From positions 24,047,964 through 24,111,963 of the forward strand of contig OX638370.1 in NCBI GenBank assembly GCA_951812925.1: 64,000 nt of DNA. Direction: 5' to 3'. Of this stretch, positions 43,550 through 52,659 are shown piece after piece. Position numbers and translations under genes: made by a program. This stretch comes from Calliopum simillimum (Eukaryota > Arthropoda > Insecta > Diptera > Lauxaniidae). The notes beneath the pieces were generated by a model that ran no database searches, was not told where the DNA came from, and was given only the letters and a program-made list of their open reading frames with translations. How positions within the stretch are numbered: the first letter of the stretch is position 1; each line of letters begins with the position of its first letter.

Positions 43550-43927
43550 ATGTCTTCAAAGCATTTCAATCTTTTCGTCGCTTTGCTGATTGCTGCTGTT
43601 GTCGCCGCAGCTGCTTCACCAATGCCGTATGATGCTTACGAAAGCTACGCACCGCTCGCAGAGGAATATCAACAGTTTGCAGCTGAATATGATGATGTAC
43701 CCGTTGAGCATTTGCGTGTTGCACGTTCACCACGAGGAGGCAGCGTTGGTGTTGGCGTAAATCATGATCGCTTTGGTACCGTTGGCTCTGCGCAATATAA
43801 TCAGAATCTTTGGTCAGCCAATAATGGTAACAGCAGACTGGATGCTTATGCTCAGGCCAGCAAAAATTTCGATCATCATGGTAGACCAAATTACGGTGGT
43901 GGCTTGAGTTTTTCGCATCATTTCTAA
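43550..43927 (+). CDS. Attacin/edin-like peptide precursor, member 11 (type B, pair 3, right palindrome arm)
   Basis: 125-aa type B prepropeptide: signal 1-22, propeptide 23-59 (SPMPYDAYESYAPLAEEYQQ ... VPVEHLRVAR), mature 60-125 ending GGLSFSHHF. One residue differs from mirror copy member 8. Its TATA box is intact but the kappaB-like core is altered. An AATAAA lies at 44022-44027. Presumed secreted antimicrobial peptide; inducibility may differ from member 8. Confidence 0.9.
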   Translation: MSSKHFNLFVALLIAAVVAAAASPMPYDAYESYAPLAEEYQQFAAEYDDVPVEHLRVARSPRGGSVGVGVNHDRFGTVGSAQYNQNLWSANNGNSRLDAYAQASKNFDHHGRPNYGGGLSFSHHF

Positions 43928-44340
43928 GGGCATCAGGGGACTGACAGATGAACATCAATGTATTATATTATTAGCTGCGTAGTAATTTATTTAGTAAATT
44001 TTGTATAACTTTTAAGGAAACAATAAAAATTTCCAATTTTAATAAAAAAAAAAATTATTAATCTAAATTTATGTTTTAATCATATTTCCACTTTTTAAGA
44101 ATTTTGTGCCTATTCCATAAATCACAAAATTTCTGAACTATACATTTCTAAAGTTATTGTTGTCGTTTCTTTCAACAAGGTATTGAAACTCTTTTGGTGA
44201 ACGTGCCAGATTGGCAGTCATTAATTAACTTTTTAGTTAACTAAAATGTTGAGGAGAGTTTAACTACTGTTCCATATTCACAGTCTATAAGTTAACTTAA
44301 ACAGTAAATAATAGAAATTTTTGGATCTTGTTTGTGGGTT

Positions 44341-46016
44341 CACACGTATTTCTTCAGCGATTCTAAGAATTTTATGCCTCATACACTTTTTTCGTAAGAT
44401 GCCTTCCTCTTGAGTAAGCAAAGAGTTTTGCCTGCCGCTGACGTTCAAAATCCAAAGACTCTCATCTAGCGACCGAATCTTATCTTAAGTCATACATCAA
44501 TTTAGAGCCTATAAATTATGCTTTAATTAAAAGTAGAGTAGAACGGGGCAATGTCGTGCACTCAACTTTGACATGCTCGTAAAGCCGTACATCTCAAGCG
44601 AATGCGACGAGTAAGCATCCGATCGAAAGATAATTTCATTGGTTACATCCATGTGTAACAACATTTGTGTAGCGAGAAATTGTGTTTGTGTAAGTGAAGA
44701 AAAAAAAAAAATGTGCACGACATTACCCCCCTCAAAATTTGTGGGGTTATGTCATGCATTGTTTTCCGAGTATAGTAAAGGTACCAAAATGTGTGAGAAA
44801 TGATAGGTAGTAGTTCTATTAGAGGAGATTTAGCATTATCATGTATTTATTCATTATTATACAAGTGTGAAGTACATAATATGTTGTGTAGAGTAGAACG
44901 GGGCAATGTCGTGCTTTCAACTTTGACATGCTCGTAAAGCCGTACATCTCAAGCGAATGCAACGAGTAAGCATCCGATCGAAAGATAATTTAATTGGTTA
45001 CATTCATGTGTAACAACATTTGTGTAGCGAAAAATTGTGTTTGTGTAAGTGAATGTGCACGACATTACCCCAACGGTCGTTTTAAAGGTCAACTTCGATA
45101 ACTCGGCGAAGCCCAAAATTTTTTTGGAAATCAAATAATTCTTTTCTTTAGCAGGATATTTCGTTTCAGAAAACACTTACCTGTTATATTTTCCCGCAAG
45201 AAAAATTATTTTTCTGATCCGATGAAAAAACACTTTTATCGTCCCGAAAGCGTACTTTTTGAAAAAAAGGTTACTCTGTAGAGACGAACTGGTGAAAATT
45301 GCTAGTATTATATGCATAAGCTCAGCAGGTCAGCAGGTCCCTAGCTTACGAACAGTTGGTAAATCATGCAAGTCCTTGGGCTAAAACAGCCAGTGCACGA
45401 CATTACCCCCTGCACGACATTACCCCGTTCTACTCTACTTTTAAAAAAAAATTTAAGGGGGTTTTTTTAAAAAAAATTCAAAAGTATTTTTAAGCTAAGA
45501 AAGATTTGGTGAAAAATTTTTTATTTTTTTTTTATTAGGTAAGTAAACTATATATGAACACGCCAAGTGTACCAGGTTTCAATTTTTTTGTCTCCGATTT
45601 CGCTCAAATTTGGCAATATGGTAGATCCGGTGTGCAAGAAGAACAATCTGGGAGGATTTGTTCCTAGTACCATTTTGTTTTTAAAATACAGGGTGTTGAA
45701 GTTGGCGTTTTTAGTCATTTTCATGAAAAGGTTGTTTTTTCAAAAATTTTTAGCTTACACTAAAGTTTGTAAATTCATAAATCTAAGTTACAGGTCCCAT
45801 TTATTTTGAAGTGTTCTTTTTATAAAAAAATATTTCTTGGTGAACAAATTTTTTTTTCACCACAATTTTTTACACTTAAAAATACTTTTGAATTTTTTTT
45901 AAAAAAACCCCCATTAGATTTTTTTAAAAATACTTTAAATTAAAGCATAATTTATCATCTTACGTAAAATGTCTACTAGGCAAAAAATGCTTAAAATTGT
46001 AAAAGAAATACGTGTG
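44341..46016. mobile_element. Composite element abutting the outer end of the right palindrome arm
   Basis: The left end CACACGTATTTCTTCAGCGA continues GATTCTAAGAATTTTATGCC, and the right end is its degenerate inverse (GGCAAAAAATGCTTAAAATT ... AAATACGTGTG). The first ~150 bp match the element at the palindrome centre, in opposite orientation. It has been enlarged by a nested insertion at 44533-45438 and by AT-rich sequence. Frames at 44527-44718, 44949-45176 and 45567-45809 are not recognisable proteins. Confidence 0.5.
44533..45438. mobile_element. Nested element with GTAGAGTAGAACGGGG ends
   Basis: The left end GTAGAGTAGAACGGGGCAAT continues GTCGTGCA; the right end is the inverse (TGCACGACATTACCCCGTTC, then TACTCTAC). 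A second left-end segment of about 170 bp is directly repeated from 44893, sharing the text around TTTGACATGCTCGTAAAGCC and ACATCTCAAGCGAATGC. Short inverted GCACGACATTACCCC boxes lie at about 44713, 45055 and 45393. Noncoding MITE-like unit with a duplicated end. Confidence 0.6.
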
Positions 46017-46830
46017 ATTTTTTTTGGTCTCAGAATTGCTTACCTCATACGATTTTAGAGTTATCCTAACCTAAAAATGCAAAAACACCGTTTTTGCTAT
46101 TTTTGAAGCTGTTATATCAAGATATGGTAACTTTCAGCATGGTATTGAAGTTAAAAGTGACAGTCTTTTTCTTCAAAACCCAATTTAAATTCTCTGTGTT
46201 AAATATCTCTGTGTTCCTCCGAAATATCTTAAGCAGAAATACAAAAAAACCTGTTTTTTGCCCTTTTTCAACTTTTTAGGTTAGAATAACTCCGAGAATA
46301 AAAAAGATATCCGTATAATTTAAATTGAATTTTCAAGAAACAGACTGGCACTTTTAACCACTATACCACTTTTTGTGGTTGGAAGTAACCTTGACTTGTA
46401 ATATCACTTTAAAAAGAGCAAAAACATTGTTTCTTACAATTTTATGTTAAAATATCTCCTTAACCGTACAAGATACAGCAATTTTGAGACTGAATTTGGA
46501 ATCAGCATCAACAAATACATCGGAAATGGCTATTTTAGTTTCTTTTTGATATACTTATTTTTTTGGTTTCCTTAGAAGATCTATGAAAATTATCCGTTAA
46601 CCGAATTCAATTTTAGATTAAGTGTTCCTTAGCCTTCGAACTTTTGACAAAAACATTATTTTAAAATATAAAAGTTTTGTTCATGTTATTAAAAAAAATG
46701 TTTTTTATTTTGTTAAACTTAAATTTAGTTTAATTTCTTATACAAAGTAAATTACTCAAATTGTTTATAAATAATAAATAAATAAGGAAATAATTTGTTT
46801 TTGTTTAAACAGCTTATTAAATTGTTCTAT
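46017..46830. other. Unassigned AT-rich DNA
   Basis: No gene or clear repeat. It holds the 3' flank of member 12. Confidence 0.3.
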
Positions 46831-46835
46831 TGTCC

Positions 46836-47204
46836 TTAGAAGCGATGTTCAAAAGTCAAACCACCACCATAATTAGGTCTGCCATGATGATCAAAGTTCT
46901 TGCTGGCTTGAGCATAAGCATCCAGTCTGCTGTTACCATTATTGGCCGACCAAAGGTTTTGATTATATTGTGCAGAGCCAACGGTACCAAAGCGATCGTG
47001 GTTTACGCCAAGATCAATGCTTCCACCTCGTGGTGAACGTGCCACACGTAAATGTTCTTCAGGAGCTTCATAGTAGCTCAGCTGTTCAGTATCTTCCAGT
47101 GGTGCATAATTTTCGTAGCGCTCATAAGGAAGAGCTGTAGCAGCTGCCAAGGCGAAAGCGACAACCAGCCATGTAGCGAAAATGTTAAAATTCTTTGAAG
47201 ACAT
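46836..47204 (-). CDS. Attacin/edin-like peptide precursor, member 12 (type A, pair 4)
   Basis: 122-aa type A prepropeptide: signal 1-24 (FATWLVVAFALAAATA, with a Trp in the core), propeptide 25-56 (EDTEQLSYYEAPEEHLRVAR at its end), mature 57-122. The mature peptide is mosaic: it starts like type A (SIDLGVNHDRFG) and ends like type A (TFEHRF). The centre, YNQNLWSANNGNSRLDAYAQ, has the type B residues Gln and Asn, suggesting gene conversion from a type B gene. Divergent partner of member 13. Confidence 0.9.
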   Translation of the reverse strand: MSSKNFNIFATWLVVAFALAAATALPYERYENYAPLEDTEQLSYYEAPEEHLRVARSPRGGSIDLGVNHDRFGTVGSAQYNQNLWSANNGNSRLDAYAQASKNFDHHGRPNYGGGLTFEHRF

Positions 47205-47300
47205 TTTTTTTTTTTTTTTTTTGAGTTGGAATACTTTAAGTGTGTTATTAAGCTTGAAGTTGAAGAACTGTGTGATGCTTTAATGCACGTTTAATACCGT

Positions 47301-47388
47301 TTTTATAGCAAGCGGGCTTCTGACTTAAAGCATCTTACGAACGATCTGAAATTGAGATTGTGGGATTCACTTTTTTGACGCTGATAAG
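47301..47388 (-). promoter_or_regulatory. Promoter of member 12
   Basis: TATAAAA is the complement of 47301-47307, TGGGATTCAC is at 47361-47370, and GATAAG is at 47383-47388 (12-bp gap). Confidence 0.65.
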
Positions 47389-47749
47389 AAGTTTCATGTG
47401 TTATCAGTGCACTAAAAATTTGTATTTCTTTGGAATAATCAAAAAGTACCGCGCATTTTTTATTTCACAGATGTTGTTGAAAGTGGAGCAATTTGTTTAT
47501 TTCAAAGTTTGAACAAGAGAGATGACTAGAAATGGTAAACAAGGGGAATTTTTTCGTTGATATATTATCTACTGATTTTGGCGAAACTGAGTTATTTTAA
47601 AATTATAAAGTTGACAAGTCTATTAACATTTAAATTTGTATGTCTTTGGTAATATATATTGTCTTCCAGCTTCATATTTGAATTATTATAAAACTTTTCC
47701 TTACCTAACCTGTCGTTAAAGTATGTATGTATGTTTTCTCCTTTAACTC

Positions 47750-47905
47750 CTAGGAGGAGCAGAGGGCCAATATGAAACGTTTCCATTTGTTGCGATCCCT
47801 TGCGATGACTTTGATCTCTTGCCGCGACTTTTCCAATTCTTGTATTTCCTTTTCCAGCGACTTTTTCCAGTTGGTTTTGGGTCAACCACGTCCTCTACTG
47901 CCTTG
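47750..47905 (-). pseudogene. C-terminal tail of a non-LTR retrotransposon polyprotein
   Basis: On the minus strand one frame reads GSRGRG, a stop, PKTNWKKSLEKEIQELEK, then SRQEIKVIARDRNKWKRF and ILALCSS before a terminal stop. The RGRPKxxW...DRxxWRRFxxALCSS pattern is typical of the RT C-terminus of non-LTR retrotransposons. The stop replaces the expected Arg before PK. It lies in the shared upstream region of members 12 and 13. It is a short relic. Confidence 0.6.
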
Positions 47906-48417
47906 TGTATTCCACTCATTTCGCTGTCGTTAAAGTGTTGGCTCTAAAATCATTTCCTTTTAAATGTACCATTGCTCTTGCTAATCACGTTGTAACCACA
48001 ATTTTTATTGCATATATGTTTTCTTTCTCACCTTTCTTTTAAAAGAGGTCAAAAGACGGTACACTCGAAAAAAAAAAAAAAACACAACAAACCAAAACAA
48101 AAATAGTTGATTTTGATGTAGTTGTTGATGCTTAATCCGAATCCGTTCTCATAATTGCTCTATCAAGTATAGTTTTTGAGATATCCTTAAAGTTCAAAAA
48201 CACGATTTTTGAGAATATATAAGGGACGCATTAAATTTTCTTGTTCTTTTTTACTAAATGCATCGCTTAGAACTATTCTTTGTCTGCAAAATATTCTTTG
48301 TAATAAAATATCCTGACTTTTTGCGTACAATAATTCCTAAAAAATTCTTAACAACAATAAAATAATATAAATAGTAAACAAATCAAGTAAATTTATTGTG
48401 AATTTTTAAACAAACTA
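47906..48417. other. Unassigned DNA between members 12 and 13
   Basis: Nothing recognised apart from flanking promoter elements. Confidence 0.3.
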
Positions 48418-48580
48418 ATGACCGGCAAAATGTATTTTCCCTACAAGCACGTTACTATATTTCAATTTCATTCATAAAATGTTAATGTACAATAATTTCG
48501 TGATCACGCATACACCTACAACCTTTGAATTATTGCGCTTGTAAAAAATCTTTATTACTTAATAAATATCGTTGACAAAC
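48418..48580 (+). promoter_or_regulatory. Conserved distal block upstream of type B member 13
   Basis: Counterpart of the blocks before members 7, 8 and 11: GACCGGCAAAATGTATTTTC, TTCATTCATAAAATGTTAA, GTGATCACGCATACACCTAC and TTATTGCGCTTGTAAAAAA. Confidence 0.4.
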
Positions 48581-48676
48581 GCAACGAGGGAAGTTTTTTT
48601 TTTCACACAGCATCATTCAAAGCGGTGCTTCCCACATCATAAAAAAGTTTCAATCTACTGATAACAATTGATATTT

Positions 48677-48733
48677 CTTATCTACAGCGCAAGTGAATCC
48701 CAGACGCGCCAGAGCAACAAAACTGCTATAAAA
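48677..48733 (+). promoter_or_regulatory. Promoter of member 13
   Basis: CTTATC (48677-48682), a 10-bp gap, inverse kappaB-like GTGAATCCCA (48693-48702), then TATAAAA (48727-48733) exactly 100 bp before the ATG. The kappaB-to-TATA distance is shorter than in its paralogues. Confidence 0.65.
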
Positions 48734-48826
48734 ACGTAAACATTTGCGCTTATTTGCATCATAAAGTTCTTACACTTCAAGTACAATACATCAGCGCTCA
48801 AAGCATTTTCTCAACTCAGAACCAAA

Positions 48827-49207
48827 ATGTCTTCAAAATATTTCAATCTTTTTGTCGCTATGCTGATTGCTGCTATTGCCGCTACTGCTGCTTCACCATT
48901 GGCATATGAAGCTTACGACAGCTACGCACCACAAGCAGATGAATATCAACAGTTTGCAGCTGAATATGATGGTGCCCCCACCGAGGAGCATTTGCGTGTT
49001 GCACGTTCACCACAAGGCGGCAGCCTTGGTGTTGGCGTAAGTAATGATCGCTTCGGCACTGTTGGCTCTGCGCAATATAATCAAAACCTTTGGTCAGCCA
49101 ATAATGGTAACAGCAGATTGGATGCTTATGCTCAGGCCAGCAAAAATTTCGATCATCATAGCAGACCTAATTATGGTGGTGGCTTGACTTTTTCACATCG
49201 TTTCTAA
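48827..49207 (+). CDS. Attacin/edin-like peptide precursor, member 13 (type B, pair 4)
   Basis: 126-aa type B prepropeptide: signal peptide 1-22 (core MLIAAIAATAA), then a propeptide 23-60 (SPLAYEAYDSYAPQADEYQQ ... APTEEHLRVAR). The mature peptide (61-126) begins SPQGGSLGVGVSNDRFGTVG and ends TFSHRF. HHSRPN replaces HHGRPN. An AATAAA is at 49298-49303. It is the most divergent of the paired type B genes and shares SPQGG and VSNDR with member 15. Presumed secreted antimicrobial peptide. Confidence 0.9.
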   Translation: MSSKYFNLFVAMLIAAIAATAASPLAYEAYDSYAPQADEYQQFAAEYDGAPTEEHLRVARSPQGGSLGVGVSNDRFGTVGSAQYNQNLWSANNGNSRLDAYAQASKNFDHHSRPNYGGGLTFSHRF

Positions 49208-49775
49208 AGACACCAGGGGACTGACACTTCAAGTTATTTTATTATTAACTGCTAAGTATTTTATTTAGTTAATGTTGTATTAGTTTTAAGGAAAAAAATA
49301 AAAATTCCAAATTTTAGTAAAAAACTCAAATTGTAAGGTTGTTTTCATTTATTTCAACTTTTTTCGGTTCTTCAATAGCATTTAGATTTTCCATCAACTT
49401 CAAATTTTCCGAATCGTTGCATTTTCAACATTATCTCAGGATCAACTCGAAACTAGCTTGAAATTCTTGTGTTAAAAGATGTCTTCGCTAACTTTTACTG
49501 TGTATTCGTCTGGTTGAAGAAATAAAGTAAGCAATAAAAAAGTTTTTTGGGATTTTCGAAATAAGCTCAAAACTTCTATGACAGAAGATATTATCGCCAA
49601 CTGATCGCATGGATTCGCCTTGCTGTAAAAATAAAGTTAGCCTCAAAAAGATGATATTTGAGATTTTGTGGAAAAATTTTAGGGTTTTCCGGAAAGCACT
49701 CTACGCTTTAGATCAGCTCGAAACTAGCTCGAAATTTGTGTGTCAAAAGATTTAGTCGCCAACTACTCCCGCGGG
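49208..49775. other. Unassigned noncoding DNA
   Basis: It contains a loosely repeated phrase, ATCNGCTCGAAACTAGCTYGAAAT (about 49440 and 49705), which hints at a ~265-bp tandem duplication. No gene seen. Confidence 0.35.
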
Positions 49776-50727
49776 ATGCCGATTTTGACATCAAAGACAA
49801 AGAACGCCCAGGACAGCCAAATAAGTATGAAGACGAAGAATTATAGAAGCTACTCGATGAGGATTCGTGTCAAACACAAGACGAGCTTGCCAAATCGTTG
49901 GTAGTGACTCAGCAAGCCATTTCGAAACGTTTGAAAGCCGCCGGATACATTCAGAAGCAAGGTAATTGGGTCCACTATGAGTTGAAGCCGAGAGACGTTG
50001 AACAGCGCTTCTGTATGTCTGAAATGCTGCTTGAGCGCCATAAAAACAAATCATTTTTGCATCGGATTGTGACTGGGGATGAAAAATGGATCTATTATGA
50101 CAGTCCCAAGCGCAAATAGTCATACGTGAAACCCGGCCAAACAGCCAAATCAACCTCGAAGCCAAATATCCATGGCGCCAAGGTTATGCTGTGTATTTGG
50201 TGGGATCAGAAGGGGCCGTTATATTATGAGTTGTCGAGATCGGGCCAGACAATCACAGGTGACCTGTACCGAACACAATTAATACGTTTGAAGCGTGCCA
50301 TCATCGAAAAACGCCAGGAAAATGCGACCAGACACGAAGCAATAATTTTTCATCATGACAACGCTCGGCCGCATGTTGCAAGACCTGTGAAAAACTATTT
50401 GGAAAATAGTGGATGGGTTTTGGCTCACCCGCCTTATAGTCCGGACCTTGCTCCTTCTGACTTTCATTTATTTCGCTCGATGCAAAACGCCCTCACCGGA
50501 ATACGCTTCACATCAGAGCAAGGCATCCGAAATTGGATAGATTCAGTTTTGGCCGCCAAGCCGGCGCAATTTTTTTGGGATGGAATTCATAAATTGCCTG
50601 AAAGATGGGGAAATGTTGTAGCTTCCAATGGACAATACTTTGAATAAAATATATTGTAACATTTTTCCACAATAAAGCATCAAATTTCGCTAAAAAATTC
50701 CGGTTTTTAAGTTGTACACCCAATATT
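49776..50727 (+). mobile_element. 5'-truncated D34D mariner element
   Basis: The right end CCGGTTTTTAAGTTGTACAC matches the mariner at 36151-36992. The left end and the first ~60 codons are missing. The body reads DFDIKDKERPGQPNKYEDEE, a stop, then TQDELAKSLVVTQQAISKRL (helix-turn-helix). WVHYELKPRD and IVTGDEKWIYYD follow, carrying the first catalytic Asp. Confidence 0.75.
49790..50647 (+). pseudogene. Mariner transposase pseudogene with in-frame stops
   Basis: All three catalytic regions are visible: TGDEKW, HHDNARPH and SPDLAPSDFHLF. The frame is interrupted by a stop after EDEEL and by another (TAG, about 50117-50119) after DSPKRK. One codon appears lost in the GWVLAHPP stretch, so the last two Asp residues are 33 apart instead of 34. 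The C-terminus FFWDGIHKLPERWGNVVASN is intact. Inactive. Confidence 0.75.
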
Positions 50728-50736
50728 TAAGAATTA

Positions 50737-50885
50737 TTGTCCAACTATGTGGACACTAATTCAACCATTCACTTGATTTTTATGTGAACTTTTTCGGTGC
50801 GTTCTTTTGTATCAACAAAATTATAGAAAAAGGAAAATTTGAATTTCATATGTATAAGCAAACTTTGTCCACATATGTGGACAGT
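50737..50885. mobile_element. Short element with TTGTCCAC...GTGGACA ends
   Basis: Both borders carry TTGTCCA-CTATGTGGACA-like palindromes, as at 16608-16825. AT-rich, noncoding, about 150 bp. Confidence 0.4.
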
Positions 50886-51045
50886 GCAAAAGTTTTTTAA
50901 AACATCTTTGCAACAGCCTTTTCGCAAAACTGCAAGTGAGTTTTCATATCACTAATTGCTGTGTTGTGTATCCGGCTTAAGAGTAAAGCGTTAACTGCAA
51001 AAAACTACGCTCAAGGCTCAATATTTGCATTTACAATTTTTAAGA

Positions 51046-51055
51046 TTCAGTCGTT
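51046..51055 (+). promoter_or_regulatory. Initiator-type core promoter candidate for member 14
   Basis: TTCAGTCGTT matches the arthropod initiator (TCAGT) 60-69 bp before the ATG. No TATAAAA, kappaB-like or GATAAG site is seen in the usual places, unlike all other members. Confidence 0.35.
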
Positions 51056-51114
51056 GTACATTGCTCAAAGAAAGTACTTCAGCAAAAAAAATTTAATAAA
51101 ATAAAAAAATAAAC

Positions 51115-51324
51115 ATGAATTTAAAGAATTTTTATCGCATTGTGATTTTTGTAAATATCGCTATTGCCATTGCAAATTCCTCTGAGGAAGCCGGTGGCAG
51201 CTCTAACTCGCTAAATTACAATCATAATATTTATACAAATGGAAATACCAAATTGGATACCAATGTATATTTGGATAGAAATTTGAATTATGGCTGTGGA
51301 GCTAATTTAACAATCCGGTTTTAA
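51115..51324 (+). CDS. Half-length family peptide without propeptide (member 14)
   Basis: 69 aa. Residues 1-20 form a signal peptide (core IVIFVNIAIAIA). There is no acidic propeptide and no RxxR site; the chain goes straight into NSSEEAGGSSNSLNYNHNIY. That part aligns with the second half of the family mature domain: SLNYNHNIYTNGNTKLDTNV matches SAQYNHNLWSANHGNSRLDA, and NYGCGANLTIRF matches NYGGGLTFEHRF. The first half of the mature domain and the HHGRP loop are missing. A single Cys replaces Gly in the YGGG motif, so dimerisation is conceivable. It is also much richer in AAT/AAA codons than its neighbours. It is either a relic or a miniature family member. Confidence 0.65.
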   Translation: MNLKNFYRIVIFVNIAIAIANSSEEAGGSSNSLNYNHNIYTNGNTKLDTNVYLDRNLNYGCGANLTIRF

Positions 51325-52655
51325 CCAGGAAAACCAAAGGAAACTAGAATTTTAATTCTGAATGCATTGATAATTTACTTCTAAACTAATACTTCATTTG
51401 TGATAATTTCAAATATAAGATGATATAACATTTGAAATTTTGTTTTATCTTAAAAAATTTCGACACTAAAAGCACAAAAAGAATCCCTTAAAAACGTGCA
51501 ATGAATAATAAATACGGAAGTGTACGCTTTAAAAAAATAATCTTCAGTTTTGTTCTCCGAATAAGCCTTGAAAAGAGAATATGCTAGACAGAAGCTGGAG
51601 CTGGAGTTTTTTGTGCTATAATCCACGCATCATTCGATAAAAATTCAGAAATTATTACAAGAAAATGTGTTTGTGGGAGATCTGTTAACATTGTGTTCTG
51701 GATAGCGCTTGAAGAATTCTGAAGAAAAACCACAACATGATAATTATGAGTACTTTGGAAAAAGTTATTAGCATTTCCCTTAAAACTCTTAGAACGCTAC
51801 TCAAAACTCTAATTCTTTTTTGGATAAGATTTATTTTTCAGATTCTTGAAAAAAAAAAATGTGTCTTCTTATTTTGCGATTAACATGAAAAGATCATATA
51901 TCTTGGAAAAATAGTACCTAATAAGGTTACCTAAGATACTCAAAACACCTGTGCGATAAAATTGTTGTTTCCGTGAGAGACCGATGGTACCTTATTTTAC
52001 GATTCAAAGGAAAACTACGAATAGCTTGCAAAAGTGGTTGTTGGATTTTTTGTAGAACTCTTCGAGTGCTATCCAGAATTCTAGTCAGAACCCTTTCTTT
52101 TGCAAGAAATTTTTTTAAAAAAAAATTTTTCACAAAAAAACAAAATTTCAAAAAATATAAAAAAAAATAAAAATAATAAAAAATTCCTGAACTCTTTGTT
52201 GTGAAAATATTATCAGAAAAAAGTGGAGCTAAGCAAAAAACTTCCGGTTTTCCGTACAAATTCGAATTTGGTGAAAAAACTTCACTTACTATATTAAAAA
52301 TGGATTCAGAATTCTAAAAGAATTTGCGATTTTTGAAAATTCGGGAGTCAACTTTACATGATTCAGTAAAATGTTTTGTGGAGCATTTTTCAGTGTTATT
52401 CGATTACTCCGGCAACGATCTTAAGAAAACTAAATGTACGGTTTTCTGGTCCAGCTGTATTGAATTCGTTAGGAAAATATTGTTTGCAAAATATAACAAA
52501 AACAAATTAATTATTTGTAATCTAGTGTAATTTTTTTAAATTTTATTTTTAAATTTTTTTTAAAATTATTAAATTTCTTAAAAGGCATAAAATTGCATTG
52601 ATTGTTATGAATAAATTAAAATTTTGTTGACAATATAACTTTAAATCTGTTAGTC
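51325..52655. other. Unassigned AT-rich DNA
   Basis: Short frames on both strands at 51927-52530 do not resemble proteins and overlap. No repeat identified. Confidence 0.3.
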
Positions 52656-52659
52656 GTGC

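Larger units (their letters stand above)
35869..44341. repeat. Giant inverted duplication (palindrome) carrying members 8-11
   Basis: The left arm is about 35869-40470 and the right arm about 40684-44341, with a 213-bp spacer. Matching mirror points include 35869/44341 (GAACCCACAAAC), 37108/43927 (ends of the type B genes), 39470/41767 (ends of the type A genes) and 40200/41035. By eye the arms are nearly identical, with scattered substitutions and small indels. The left arm is longer because it alone contains a mariner (36150-36992) and a 189-bp MITE (38051-38239). The right arm supplies the empty site for both. Each arm holds one divergent type A/type B pair. Confidence 0.85.

Noticed and set aside
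47592..47885. 97-codon open frame at 47592-47885
   Set aside because: The meaningful reading of this DNA is another minus-strand frame that gives a retrotransposon RT tail with an in-frame stop.
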